Assembly: GCA_023420935.1 (NCBI GenBank)
Contig: JAEZUR010000197.1
Location: 1-41,774, forward strand
Source of the DNA: Bacillota bacterium
GTDB lineage: Bacteria > Bacillota > Clostridia > Lachnospirales > Lachnospiraceae
DNA: 41,774 nt
Direction: 5' to 3'
Shown: positions 25,618-33,534 of the stretch, piece by piece
How the letters are laid out: every line of letters begins with the position of its first letter
Position numbering within the stretch: the stretch's first letter is position 1
Notes under the pieces: model-generated
Told to the model about the DNA's origin: nothing
Seen by the model: the letters and a program-made list of their open reading frames with translations, nothing else
Databases searched by the model: none
Made by a program: the position numbers and the translations under genes

Positions 25618-27630
25618 ATGATTAATGATAATAAAATTGAGAAAATGTTATATGGTGGAGATTATAATCCAGAACAATGGAGTGAAGATGTTTGGGAAGA
25701 AGATATGCGTTTATTTGCATTGGCAGGGATTGATATCGTAACGTTAAATGTATTTAGTTGGGCAGCATTACAACCAGACGAAGATACTTATTGTTTTGAT
25801 CAATTAGATAAGATAATGAAGTTCGTGAAAGCACATGGATTAAAGGTTTGTTTCGCAACTTCCACAGCAGCCCACCCGGCTTGGATGGCTAAAAAATATC
25901 CAGATATTTTAAGAACAGAATTCAGTGGTATGAAACGAAAATTTGGAGGAAGACATAATTCTTGCCCTAATAGTCCAACGTATCAAAAATTTTCTGTTGC
26001 ATTAGCAAAAGAATTAGCAGTTCGTTACAAAGAGTATGATAATATCGTAGCGTGGCATATTTCCAATGAATATGGCGGTGAATGTTACTGCGAAAATTGT
26101 GAGAAAGCTTTTCGAGTATGGCTAAAAGCAAAGTATAAAACCATTGATGAATTAAATCGAGTATGGAATACTTCTTTTTGGGGACATACCTTTTATGACT
26201 GGGATGATGTGGTACTTCCTAATATGTTAAGCGAACATTTTGCATATGAGAGAACCATGTTCCAGGGCATTTCTCTTGATTATAGAAGATTTAATTCAGA
26301 TAGTATGTTAGAAAATTATAAAGCAGAGTATGAAGTGATTAAAGCAATTACGCCAGATATTCCAATCACCACTAACTTAATGGGCTTTTATAAACCTTTA
26401 GATTATCAAAAGTGGGCAAAGTATATGGATTTTGTATCCTGGGATAACTATCCAGCCAATGATGATTCCACAGCTAGATTAGCACTTAACCATGATTTAA
26501 TCCGAGGACTAAAAGGTGGAATGCCATTTGTATTAATGGAACAGACACCTAGTGTGACTAACTGGTTAGCTTATAATGCTTTGAAAAGACCGAATGTAAT
26601 GCGTTTGTGGAGTTACCAAGCAGTGGCTCATGGTGCAGATGCGGTTATGTTCTTCCAGATGCGAAGGAGTATTGGAGCATGTGAGAAATATCATGGCGCT
26701 GTCATTGATCATGCCGGCCATGAGAATACCAGAGTATTCCGAGAGATTCAAGCATTAGGTGACGAGTTAAAACAATTAGGAAATCAAACCCTTGGGTCAC
26801 GTTCTGGAGCAAAAGTTGCAATCCTATTTGATTGGGATAATTGGTGGGCAATTGAGTATTCTGCAGGCCCTAGTTGTGAACTAAAATACCACGATGAAAT
26901 ATTAAATTATTATACTGCTCTGCACGACCTAAATATCGGTGTGGATATAATCGGTGTGGAAGATGAATTAGAACAATATGATGTAGTCATTGCACCAATT
27001 CTCTATATGACGAAAGGCAATTATGATGAAGCCATTCGAGAATATGTTCGAAAGGGTGGCACATTTATAACAACCTTCTTTAGTGGAATTGTGAATGAAA
27101 ATGACTTAGTAGTAACGGGAGGATATCCAGGTAAATTAAGAGACATTTTCGGAATTTGGGTAGAAGAAATTGATGCGCTTCCAAATGGAGCCGAGAATTC
27201 ATTTACTATGAATGGAACAACATATCCAGCGAAACTTCTCTGTGATATTATGCATTTAGAAGGGGCAGAAGCTTTAAGTTACTATGAAGCAGATTTCTAT
27301 CAGAATACACCATGTATCACGAGAAATCAATTTGGTCAAGGAAATGCATATTATGTTGGAACGAGATCGAATTCAGACTTCTACCTGGAAATTCTAGGAA
27401 AGATATGCACTGATAAAAATATAACACCAGTATTTAGATCCCCGTTGGGTGTGGAAGCTGTGAAGCGTATGAAAGGTGACAAGCAATTTATCTTCTTGCT
27501 TAATCATACAGACGAAGAAAAAATATGTTGTGTAGAGGATTCTTGTTTGGATTTATTAACGCAGACTTCCTATGAAAAGGGACAAGAAATTGTGATGAAA
27601 GCCAAGGATGTAATAATATTAAGTAAGTAA
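25618..27630 (+). CDS. GH42 beta-galactosidase, cytoplasmic
   Basis: Removes terminal beta-galactose from oligosaccharides. It has 670 residues from the ATG at 25618, seven bases after AGAAGGG; an earlier in-frame GTG at 25591 has no ribosome site. The N-terminal TIM barrel begins YGGDYNPEQW. The acid/base Glu is Glu151 in ISNEYGG, and the nucleophile is Glu308 in LMEQTPS. A Cys cluster (CYCENC) after the acid/base, plus an earlier Cys, forms the zinc site known in many GH42 enzymes. The trimerisation and C-terminal domains follow. There is no signal peptide, so it acts on imported sugars. With GH29, GH31 and GH3 nearby, the galactosyl side chain of xyloglucan is a fitting but unproven target. 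Confidence 0.92.
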   Translation: MINDNKIEKMLYGGDYNPEQWSEDVWEEDMRLFALAGIDIVTLNVFSWAALQPDEDTYCFDQLDKIMKFVKAHGLKVCFATSTAAHPAWMAKKYPDILRTEFSGMKRKFGGRHNSCPNSPTYQKFSVALAKELAVRYKEYDNIVAWHISNEYGGECYCENCEKAFRVWLKAKYKTIDELNRVWNTSFWGHTFYDWDDVVLPNMLSEHFAYERTMFQGISLDYRRFNSDSMLENYKAEYEVIKAITPDIPITTNLMGFYKPLDYQKWAKYMDFVSWDNYPANDDSTARLALNHDLIRGLKGGMPFVLMEQTPSVTNWLAYNALKRPNVMRLWSYQAVAHGADAVMFFQMRRSIGACEKYHGAVIDHAGHENTRVFREIQALGDELKQLGNQTLGSRSGAKVAILFDWDNWWAIEYSAGPSCELKYHDEILNYYTALHDLNIGVDIIGVEDELEQYDVVIAPILYMTKGNYDEAIREYVRKGGTFITTFFSGIVNENDLVVTGGYPGKLRDIFGIWVEEIDALPNGAENSFTMNGTTYPAKLLCDIMHLEGAEALSYYEADFYQNTPCITRNQFGQGNAYYVGTRSNSDFYLEILGKICTDKNITPVFRSPLGVEAVKRMKGDKQFIFLLNHTDEEKICCVEDSCLDLLTQTSYEKGQEIVMKAKDVIILSK

Positions 27631-27744
27631 CCAGATTTGACTGTATTTTATTTAGTACAAAAAAGTGTAGGTATAAAGAACAAGAAAAAAATGCAAAAAA
27701 GAATTGAATGAACGGAAAGAAAAGAATTTATAGGAAAGGATGAA

Positions 27745-27831
27745 ATGCCAATACGGAACGGATACAAACTGTGTTGGCATCTTAATGGAACATACGAGTG
27801 TGTTTACTTAAGACTTGGTAAGAAAATATGA
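27745..27831 (+). CDS. Possible 28-residue small protein or leader peptide coupled to the esterase gene
   Basis: ATG at 27745 lies five bases after AGGAAAGG. The frame runs 28 codons (starting MPIRNGYKLCW and ending RLGKKI) to a TGA that overlaps the esterase ATG as ATGA. The esterase itself has only a weak ribosome site. The peptide is basic with two Cys and two Trp/Tyr-rich stretches, and I recognise no family. A hairpin (ATGCCAATAC at 27745-27754 with GTGTTGGCAT at 27771-27780) covers its start codon. It may be a real small protein, a translational coupler or chance. Confidence 0.35.
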   Translation: MPIRNGYKLCWHLNGTYECVYLRLGKKI

Positions 27832-28640
27832 TACATGAAGTTATTAAGATACAAGTAGAAGGTTCATTAGCAGAAACTAAATTATTTACCTATTTATTAG
27901 ATAATTCCAATGAGATTAACCCAGATGGAACAAGACCAGTGATCGTCATCTGCCCTGGTGGTAGTTATGCTATGACATCAGATAGAGAAGCAGAGGCAAT
28001 GGCAGTGAAGTTTATGTCAATGGGGTATCATGCAGTGGTACTACGTTATTCTTGTGCACCAGCAGTCTATCCAACTGCTCTATTAGAAGTTGCATCTGTA
28101 ATCAAACTGTTAAGGGACAATGCTAAGAAATGGAATATTGATAAAGACAAGATTATTGTTCAAGGATCTTCAGCAGGTGGTCACTTAGCAGCAAGTTTTG
28201 GAGTGTTTTGGAAGGAAGCGTTTCTTGCCAAAACACTTGGAGTTGAATCAGAATTGTTAAAACCCAATGGGCTAATACTTAATTATCCTGTTATTACTTC
28301 AGGACCATTTGCACATAGTGATTCATTCCATAATCTACTAGGGGATCGTTACGATGAATTAGTAGATAAAATGTCTTTAGAAAAGCAAGTAAATGAAGAT
28401 ACACCTAAAACTTTTATCTGGCATACATTCCCAGATGATTGTGTTCCAGTGGAAAATGCACTTTTGTTTGTCATGGCATTAAAGGAAAAGAATATTCCGA
28501 CAGAATTTCATATGTACCCAGTTGGTGGTCATGGTTTAGGATTGGCTTCCGAGTTAACTGCCTGCCCAAATGGATATGGTATTCAGGTAGAATGTCAAAG
28601 TTGGATTACTTTAGTTGAGACATGGCTTAAAAATATATAA
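27828..28640 (+). CDS. Alpha/beta hydrolase, acetyl(xylan)esterase-like
   Basis: A 270-residue cytoplasmic serine hydrolase of the BD-FAE/Abhydrolase_3 type. The oxyanion region is CPGGSYAM near residue 43 and the nucleophile is Ser115 in GSSAGG. The acid is the Asp pair in FPDDCVPV and the His is in VGGHGLG. No signal peptide. Members of this group in sugar-utilisation loci remove acetyl groups from imported oligosaccharides. Here it sits between a beta-galactosidase and an alpha-fucosidase, where acetylated galactose of xyloglucan would be the logical substrate (inference). The ATG at 27828 has only a weak GGTAAG site upstream and overlaps the end of a short ORF, so coupled translation is possible. 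The fucosidase gene follows closely. Confidence 0.85.
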   Translation: MIHEVIKIQVEGSLAETKLFTYLLDNSNEINPDGTRPVIVICPGGSYAMTSDREAEAMAVKFMSMGYHAVVLRYSCAPAVYPTALLEVASVIKLLRDNAKKWNIDKDKIIVQGSSAGGHLAASFGVFWKEAFLAKTLGVESELLKPNGLILNYPVITSGPFAHSDSFHNLLGDRYDELVDKMSLEKQVNEDTPKTFIWHTFPDDCVPVENALLFVMALKEKNIPTEFHMYPVGGHGLGLASELTACPNGYGIQVECQSWITLVETWLKNI

Positions 28641-28656
28641 GTCAGGAGAGAGTAAC

Positions 28657-30123
28657 GTGAAAGAATATTTGAAGAAAATAGAAGAAGTAATTGAACGTGG
28701 ATTTTACAAGGATAATTGGGATTCTTTAATGGAATTTGATGTGCCACAATGGTTTAAAAAAGCAAAGTTTGGAATCTTTATTCATTGGGGCCTTTATAGC
28801 ATACCAGCTAACTCCAATGAATGGTATTCCAGAAACATGTATATCAAAGGTATGCCAGCATATGACCATCATGTAAAAACCTATGGTCCACAGAATCAAT
28901 TTGGCTATAAAGATTTTATTCCTATGTTTACAGCAGAGAAATTTAATCCAACCGAGTGGGCGAAAACATTTAAGGATGCTGGTGCAAAGTATGTATTTCC
29001 AGTGGCAGAACACCACGATGGCTTCCAGATGTATAAAAGTAATCTATCTCACTTCAATGCATTTGAAATGGGACCAAAGAGAGATATCTTAGGAGAATTA
29101 AAAGAAGCGTTTGAAAAAGAAGATCTGACCTTCTGTACCTCTACACATCGTGCAGAACATTGGTTTTTCATGGGCCATGGAAAAGAGTTTGATAGTGATA
29201 TCAAAGACCCAATGAAACGTGGTGACTTTTATTGGCCAGCAATGCCAGAACCTGATAATCAGGACTTATTTAGTGAGCCATATCCAACAGATGAGTTTCT
29301 AGAAGATTGGTTAGTTCGTACCTGTGAAATTATTGATGAATATAAACCTAAGATTCTTTATTTTGATTGGTGGATTCAACATGAAGCCTTCAAACCATAT
29401 CTGCGTAAATTGGTAGCGTATTATTATAATCGTGGAATGGAATGGGGAGAAAAAGTAGCTATTTCCTATAAACACGATGCGTTAATGTTCGGCAGTGGAA
29501 TTGTAGAAGTAGAACGCGGTAAATTTGCAGACGCCAAACCGTATTATTGGCAGACGGATACAGCAGTAGCTAAAAATTCATGGTGTTATACGGATACGCT
29601 AGATTATAAAACCTCCAAAGAAATCATTCTGGATTTAATTGACGTAGTCAGTAAAAATGGAAATATGTTGTTAAACATAGGGCCAAAAGGTGATGGCTCC
29701 ATTCCAGAAGGCGATGCGAAAATCTTAAGAGAAATTGGTGCTTGGCTAAAAGTAAATGGAGAAGCCATTTACGATAGTAGAGTATGGAGAAAATCCGCAG
29801 AAGGCCCAACCAGGGAAGTAGAGGGACAATTTACGGATAATAGTGCAAAAGAATATACTAGTGAAGATATTCGTTTTACAGTGAATGGTAGCTACTTATA
29901 TGCTACAGTTCTTAAGTATCCTATGGATGGAAAGGTGACCATAAAATCACTTGCCGATTCCCCAGATCAAAATGTGCCAGAATTCCACGGAATTATAACA
30001 GACGTTACTTTGCTGGGGTTTGATGAGATTCCGACTTGGGAGAAAGATACGAAGGGATTGCATATACAGACTAGCAATGTTCAGAGTGAATTGCCAGTTG
30101 TGTTTCAGATTAAGATGAATTAA
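28657..30123 (+). CDS. GH29 alpha-L-fucosidase, cytoplasmic
   Basis: Hydrolyses terminal alpha-L-fucose. It has 488 residues from GTG at 28657, eight bases after AGGAGA; the open frame extends 14 codons further into the esterase gene but without a ribosome site. The GH29 pattern is clear: FGIFIHWGLYSIPA near residue 29, an active-site block with EHHDGFQMY, the nucleophile Asp237 in LYFDWW, and the late motif NMLLNIGPKGDGSIPEG. A beta-sandwich C-terminal domain completes it. It has no signal peptide. It is the last gene of the GH42-esterase-GH29 set. A 274-bp palindrome begins 58 bases after the stop. GH29 enzymes vary in linkage; whether it cuts the alpha-1,2 bond of xyloglucan is not shown by sequence. 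Confidence 0.93.
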   Translation: MKEYLKKIEEVIERGFYKDNWDSLMEFDVPQWFKKAKFGIFIHWGLYSIPANSNEWYSRNMYIKGMPAYDHHVKTYGPQNQFGYKDFIPMFTAEKFNPTEWAKTFKDAGAKYVFPVAEHHDGFQMYKSNLSHFNAFEMGPKRDILGELKEAFEKEDLTFCTSTHRAEHWFFMGHGKEFDSDIKDPMKRGDFYWPAMPEPDNQDLFSEPYPTDEFLEDWLVRTCEIIDEYKPKILYFDWWIQHEAFKPYLRKLVAYYYNRGMEWGEKVAISYKHDALMFGSGIVEVERGKFADAKPYYWQTDTAVAKNSWCYTDTLDYKTSKEIILDLIDVVSKNGNMLLNIGPKGDGSIPEGDAKILREIGAWLKVNGEAIYDSRVWRKSAEGPTREVEGQFTDNSAKEYTSEDIRFTVNGSYLYATVLKYPMDGKVTIKSLADSPDQNVPEFHGIITDVTLLGFDEIPTWEKDTKGLHIQTSNVQSELPVVFQIKMN

Positions 30124-30181
30124 GGGTTGCATATGCATTTAACAAGTTAATGTGTATGATAGACATGATGTAGGTTGTGGA

Positions 30182-30455
30182 CTTGATAATATCAGATTTG
30201 AGTGTGTTGAGAACCATGGATTAGGCCAGTTTCATTCCGGCTTCGTTAGATTCGTTGGAATTCTCTAATGTTTATTTCATAAGGTAGGACATAGGAAAAA
30301 AGCGCAAACTCCTCGCGTTGCTTCGTCAGACAAGCGCTTTTTTCCTATAAACCTTATGAAATAAACATAAGTGAATTCGCAACTCGTCTAAAGGCGCCGG
30401 ACTAAAACTGGCCTAATCCATGGTTTTAGTCACGTTGTGGACTGATATTATCAAG
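30182..30455. repeat. 274-bp nested near-palindrome (element B)
   Basis: Three perfect arm pairs lie in register: 14 bp (30182-30195 / 30442-30455), 21 bp (30212-30232 / 30405-30425) and 18 bp (30268-30285 / 30351-30368). The stretches between them also pair imperfectly. The core is AGGAAAAAAGCGC (ending 30305) facing GCGCTTTTTTCCT (from 30334), which looks like a bidirectional terminator. A 10-mer GTTGTGGACT occurs as a direct repeat at 30174-30183 and 30434-30443. No ORF is evident. It lies behind the fucosidase gene. Confidence 0.85.
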
Positions 30456-30490
30456 GGATAACAGGTGTGATGGATTGACAGCAAGGTAAG

Positions 30491-30524
30491 AAGTTAATAT
30501 TTGAATGATTGCAGATATTAACTT
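30491..30524. repeat. Small inverted repeat
   Basis: AAGTTAATAT (30491-30500) pairs perfectly with ATATTAACTT (30515-30524) around 14 bases. No T tract follows. It may be a weak terminator or a protein-binding site. The rest of 30456-30576 shows nothing else I can name. Confidence 0.4.
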
Positions 30525-30576
30525 GTTATATCACTTTAGAATGTATTATTTAAATTAAATGAAATACAAAACATGA

Positions 30577-30693
30577 TTGCTATATTCTGGAAATTTGTTA
30601 TAATTTAGTTAGTAATGGCAATCAGCATTGGTGGTTGCTTGATTGAAATTGTAAATGACATTCCTGATGAACAATGAATAGAGAAGGTTTTTT
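30577..30693 (+). ncRNA. Candidate small RNA gene, copy 1 of a two-copy family
   Basis: Promoter TTGCTA (30577-30582), 16 bp, TATAAT (30599-30604). The transcribed part of about 83 bases contains TAGTTAG, GGCAATC and GGTGGTTG blocks and ends GAAGGTTTTTT at 30693. The same order, spacing and much of the sequence recur at 32552-32669. GCAA...TTGC and AGC/GGT pairings around GGCAATC and GGTGGTTG suggest a 5' hairpin. The 3' stem is weaker here than in copy 2. It lies upstream of the DUF2812 gene. A leader for that gene is the alternative reading. Confidence 0.5.
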
Positions 30694-30754
30694 ATGTTAG
30701 TAGTAGAAGTTAGCTAACATGTTTTGGATGGCAGATATCTTGGGGAGAGTTGAA

Positions 30755-31951
30755 ATGGGGAAGATAGTTAAAAAAATTCGTAATATAAGTCCATATAAAC
30801 TAGGCGTATTTGAAAGTTGGCTTTCAGATATGGCTGCACAGGGGTTGCATTTAAAGAAAATGAATTTTTTAACATGTTCTTTTGAAAAGTCGGATCAGAG
30901 TCTTATGGAATATAGGGTAGTAATATGTAATCGACCTATAATGAAAGAACAAATAAAGAATTACCAAGACAGTGGATGGAGTTATGTATGCAGTTATCGT
31001 GAGGCACATATTTTTTGTGCTTTAGCCTCTGAATCATTGGTTGAAATGCAAACAAATCCAGTGGAACAAAGTAAAACATTAATTCCAGTGACAAGAAAGA
31101 TGAGATTTAGTGGAATTACCTTATTTGTGCTAATCTTGCTAATGCTTGTCTTTAATATTTTTCTGTTAAAGATAGGTAATACTCCCTATCTTAATCTTAT
31201 TAATCATGGATGGCAGATTAGTATTAATACAGGTTTTTTGGTGATTGTAACTACACTGACATTAAAGGAAATGTATGATTTGATCAACATAAAAAAACAA
31301 CTAGCTGCTGGCAGACCATTGAATTATCATGTGAATTGGAGAAAAGGATTATGGGTCTATCATACATTAAATTGGTTTTCGTTATTGCTGATTATATTTA
31401 GTCTAATTGAAATGTCTTATCAAGTGGATTATTTGATTGGATATTTTAGCGGCAGTAGCTCATATAATCTAACATTGGATTCTCAGATACCAATTGTAAG
31501 GTTAAGTGATATTGAAGAATGTAAAGGAGCAGTTCTAAAAGAAGATGTTTTACCAGATGGATACAACGGCGCAAATCGCGTTAATAAAAAGAAAGATCTC
31601 ATAACAAATAATTATGATGTCACAGAAACATATTATGTGGAGAATGAAACATGGGAGGATAGCGATGATGTATATACTCCGTCATTGCATACGGAATACT
31701 ATGAAATAAACATTCCACTTTTTATTGATGGAGCTATGGAGGATTTGGTATACCAAGCAGAACAATATTATTTTGATGGATATAAAAAGTATGAAAAGAA
31801 ATACAAGGGATTGGATCGCGTATATTTCATAGAAAATAAACCTGACAGGTGTATAATTGTAGCACGAAAAAATAATAAATTAATTAAAATTCATTATCTA
31901 GGTAAACAAGATTATAGCAAGGTTTTAAGGGCTATTGCAGATTATTTTTAA
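30755..31951 (+). CDS. DUF2812 domain membrane protein
   Basis: 398 residues from the ATG at 30755, seven bases after GGGGAG; the frame is open 12 codons upstream without a ribosome site. The N-terminal soluble part (about residues 10-95) has the DUF2812 pattern: FESWLSDMAAQGLHLKKM, then a YRV segment and an end in SGWSYVCSYREAHIF. Three membrane helices follow (about 118-140, 155-172 and 205-225), then a C-terminal outer or cytoplasmic domain with many acidic and Tyr residues. Genes of this family usually follow a PadR-type repressor; none is seen here. A short inverted repeat ATGTTAG/CTAACAT at 30694-30720 precedes it. Function unknown. Confidence 0.8.
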   Translation: MGKIVKKIRNISPYKLGVFESWLSDMAAQGLHLKKMNFLTCSFEKSDQSLMEYRVVICNRPIMKEQIKNYQDSGWSYVCSYREAHIFCALASESLVEMQTNPVEQSKTLIPVTRKMRFSGITLFVLILLMLVFNIFLLKIGNTPYLNLINHGWQISINTGFLVIVTTLTLKEMYDLINIKKQLAAGRPLNYHVNWRKGLWVYHTLNWFSLLLIIFSLIEMSYQVDYLIGYFSGSSSYNLTLDSQIPIVRLSDIEECKGAVLKEDVLPDGYNGANRVNKKKDLITNNYDVTETYYVENETWEDSDDVYTPSLHTEYYEINIPLFIDGAMEDLVYQAEQYYFDGYKKYEKKYKGLDRVYFIENKPDRCIIVARKNNKLIKIHYLGKQDYSKVLRAIADYF

Positions 31952-32021
31952 AATAATTGTAAAGCAAGTTAGGTGTTTAATTAACCTTATATAAAAAAAC
32001 TTATAAGAGGAAGAAAATGCT

Positions 32022-32528
32022 ATGATACGATTAAGACCATATAAATTAAGTGATTCGGAATATCTTCTAAAATGGATGGGCGACGAATTCGCTTTTGCCC
32101 AGTGGTGTGCTAATAAATTTTCATATCCGTTAACAATAGAACAATTAGTAACATATTATCAAACATATGAGCAAGACGAAAACGCATGGATCATGACTGC
32201 TCTCAATGATGACGGTATACCAGTGGGGCATTTATTGATGCGTCTTGCAGATTATAAAAATGAGAGTATTCATCTGGGATTTATAATTGTAGACAATAAA
32301 ATAAGAGGAAAAGGTTATGGAAAAGAAATGGTCTCTTTAGCTGTTAAGTACGCATTTTATATACTGAAAATAAAAAGGGTTACATTAGGTGTGTTTGATA
32401 ATAATCCATTTGCGTATGCTTGTTATAAGTCAGTAGGATTTGAGGAGATAAAACATCATGAAGCTAATTTTCCGTTTCAAAATAATAAATGGGGAGTTTA
32501 TGATATGATAAAAGAACAAGACGAGTAA
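32022..32528 (+). CDS. GNAT-family N-acetyltransferase (RimJ/RimL-like)
   Basis: 168 residues. It opens MIRLRPYKLSDSEYLLKWM, the usual first strand and helix of RimJ/RimL-type acetyltransferases. The acetyl-CoA loop is IRGKGYGKEMV (about residues 95-105), and it ends with the pattern NPFAYACYKSVGFEEI. It would transfer an acetyl group from acetyl-CoA to an amine of a protein, antibiotic or metabolite; the acceptor cannot be told. AAGAGGAAG precedes the ATG. It is a single gene, and the second small-RNA copy starts 24 bases after its stop. Confidence 0.88.
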   Translation: MIRLRPYKLSDSEYLLKWMGDEFAFAQWCANKFSYPLTIEQLVTYYQTYEQDENAWIMTALNDDGIPVGHLLMRLADYKNESIHLGFIIVDNKIRGKGYGKEMVSLAVKYAFYILKIKRVTLGVFDNNPFAYACYKSVGFEEIKHHEANFPFQNNKWGVYDMIKEQDE

Positions 32529-32551
32529 GCTCGTTGCCACAAGATATATAC

Positions 32552-32669
32552 TTGCTATTTTATGAGAATCTGCTATAATGTAGTTAGAAAAGGCAATCGC
32601 CACAGGGTGGTTGACTGATACAAGATAGTAAAACCTTCCTGACTCGGCAAAGTACAGGGAAGGTTTTTT
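32552..32669 (+). ncRNA. Candidate small RNA gene, copy 2 of a two-copy family
   Basis: Promoter TTGCTA (32552-32557), 16 bp, TATAAT (32574-32579). A transcript of about 84 bases would end in a good terminator, AACCTTCC (32632-32639) / GGAAGGTT (32658-32665) plus T to 32669. A 5' hairpin can form from CCAC/GTGG with flanking CAA/TTG. It matches copy 1 at 30577-30693 in promoter spacing, the blocks TAGTTAG, GGCAATC, GTGGTTG and TTCCTGA, and the terminator end. It carries no ORF of note. Confidence 0.6.
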
Positions 32670-32735
32670 ACGTTTGTGACATATCAAATAAATGAATGTC
32701 AGTAGTGCTATAATGAACATACCAAATTGCATTAA

Positions 32736-33203
32736 GTCTTACCTTATCATAAAAATTTTCTACCTCTCAAAGATGGAGATATCTTTGATCTTGGTGGTCT
32801 AACTCTAGAGATATTAGAATGCCCTGGACATACCCAAGGTAGTGTTATGGTTTTAATTAAAGAACTCAAGGCTATCATTTTTGGTGATTCCTGCAATCCA
32901 TTCGTATGGTTATTTTTACCCGAATCCACTAGTGTTGCTGAATACAAGAATTCGCTACTAAGAATTAAAACAAGGGAAAACGAGTACGAAACCGTATATC
33001 TCTCCCATGTACCAAAGGATGCTAGCAAGGGAATGTTAGATGAAGTAATACACGTATGCGATTTGATATTGAATGGAAAATCAGATGAGATACCCTATAT
33101 TGTATCAGGTTTAAATTCTGCTTATATTGCAAAAAAAGTAGCATCTTCAAATAGTAATTTACGCGAAGATGGAAAAATCGGAAATGTCGTTTATAAAATT
33201 TAA
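32736..33203 (+). pseudogene. Truncated metallo-beta-lactamase-fold hydrolase
   Basis: Reading the frame back from the stop at 33203 to an in-frame TAA at 32733-32735 gives about 155 codons. It shows the second half of an MBL-fold protein: DGDIFDLGGLTLEILECPGH, then TQGSVMVL and AIIFGDSCN, carrying the third metal-binding His and the bridging Asp. Near its end, YLSHVPKD holds another His. The N-terminal half with the HxHxDH zinc motif is absent, and no ribosome site or proper start is seen. An ATG at 32847 exists inside the fold. The lost 5' part is replaced by the small-RNA cassette and a short AT-rich stretch, so this is most likely a decayed gene. Confidence 0.75.
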
Positions 33204-33343
33204 TTATATATTATTTGATACGATTATTATCCTAACTTTACTAAAGTATAAATACAAATGCATAGTAATTTTAAGTGACTTTTTACAGGCTAAATTTTAC
33301 CATTATCTGAAAAGTTAGTTACAATATAATACCCAATAGCCAG

Positions 33344-33504
33344 CCAGAAGTTTGGAGTAGGATGATCCCGTAATGCACTGTAGAGAAAACTTTCCCCTAG
33401 ATATGTAAGACAAGAGCGTACCTTTATGTACGAGCATGGCTTACATATCTAGGGGAATGTTTTCTCTCCTGTGTGTGAGGGATCATCCTACTCCAAACTT
33501 CTGG
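33344..33504. repeat. 161-bp nested palindrome (element C)
   Basis: Outer arms of 26 bp match perfectly (33344-33369 and 33479-33504). After an unpaired 11-12 bases per side, inner arms of about 28 bp (33382-33409 and 33440-33467) match with one mismatch. The 30-base tip can fold again (CGTAC/GTACG). It lies between the MBL pseudogene and the end of the minus-strand regulator gene, so it may serve as a two-way terminator, but no T run is present. The adjoining stretch 33204-33343 holds nothing I can identify. Confidence 0.88.
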
Positions 33505-33534
33505 CGTCCCCTTGCCAATAACCTAAATCAAGTA

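Noticed and set aside
32847..33203. A 118-residue intact protein starting at the ATG at 32847
   Set aside because: The same frame continues upstream with recognisable MBL-fold sequence, so this ATG is internal; there is no ribosome site.
17751..33504. Elements A, B and C as copies of one insertion element or as CRISPR-like repeats
   Set aside because: Their arms share no sequence, there is no transposase gene, and there is no repeat-spacer periodicity.
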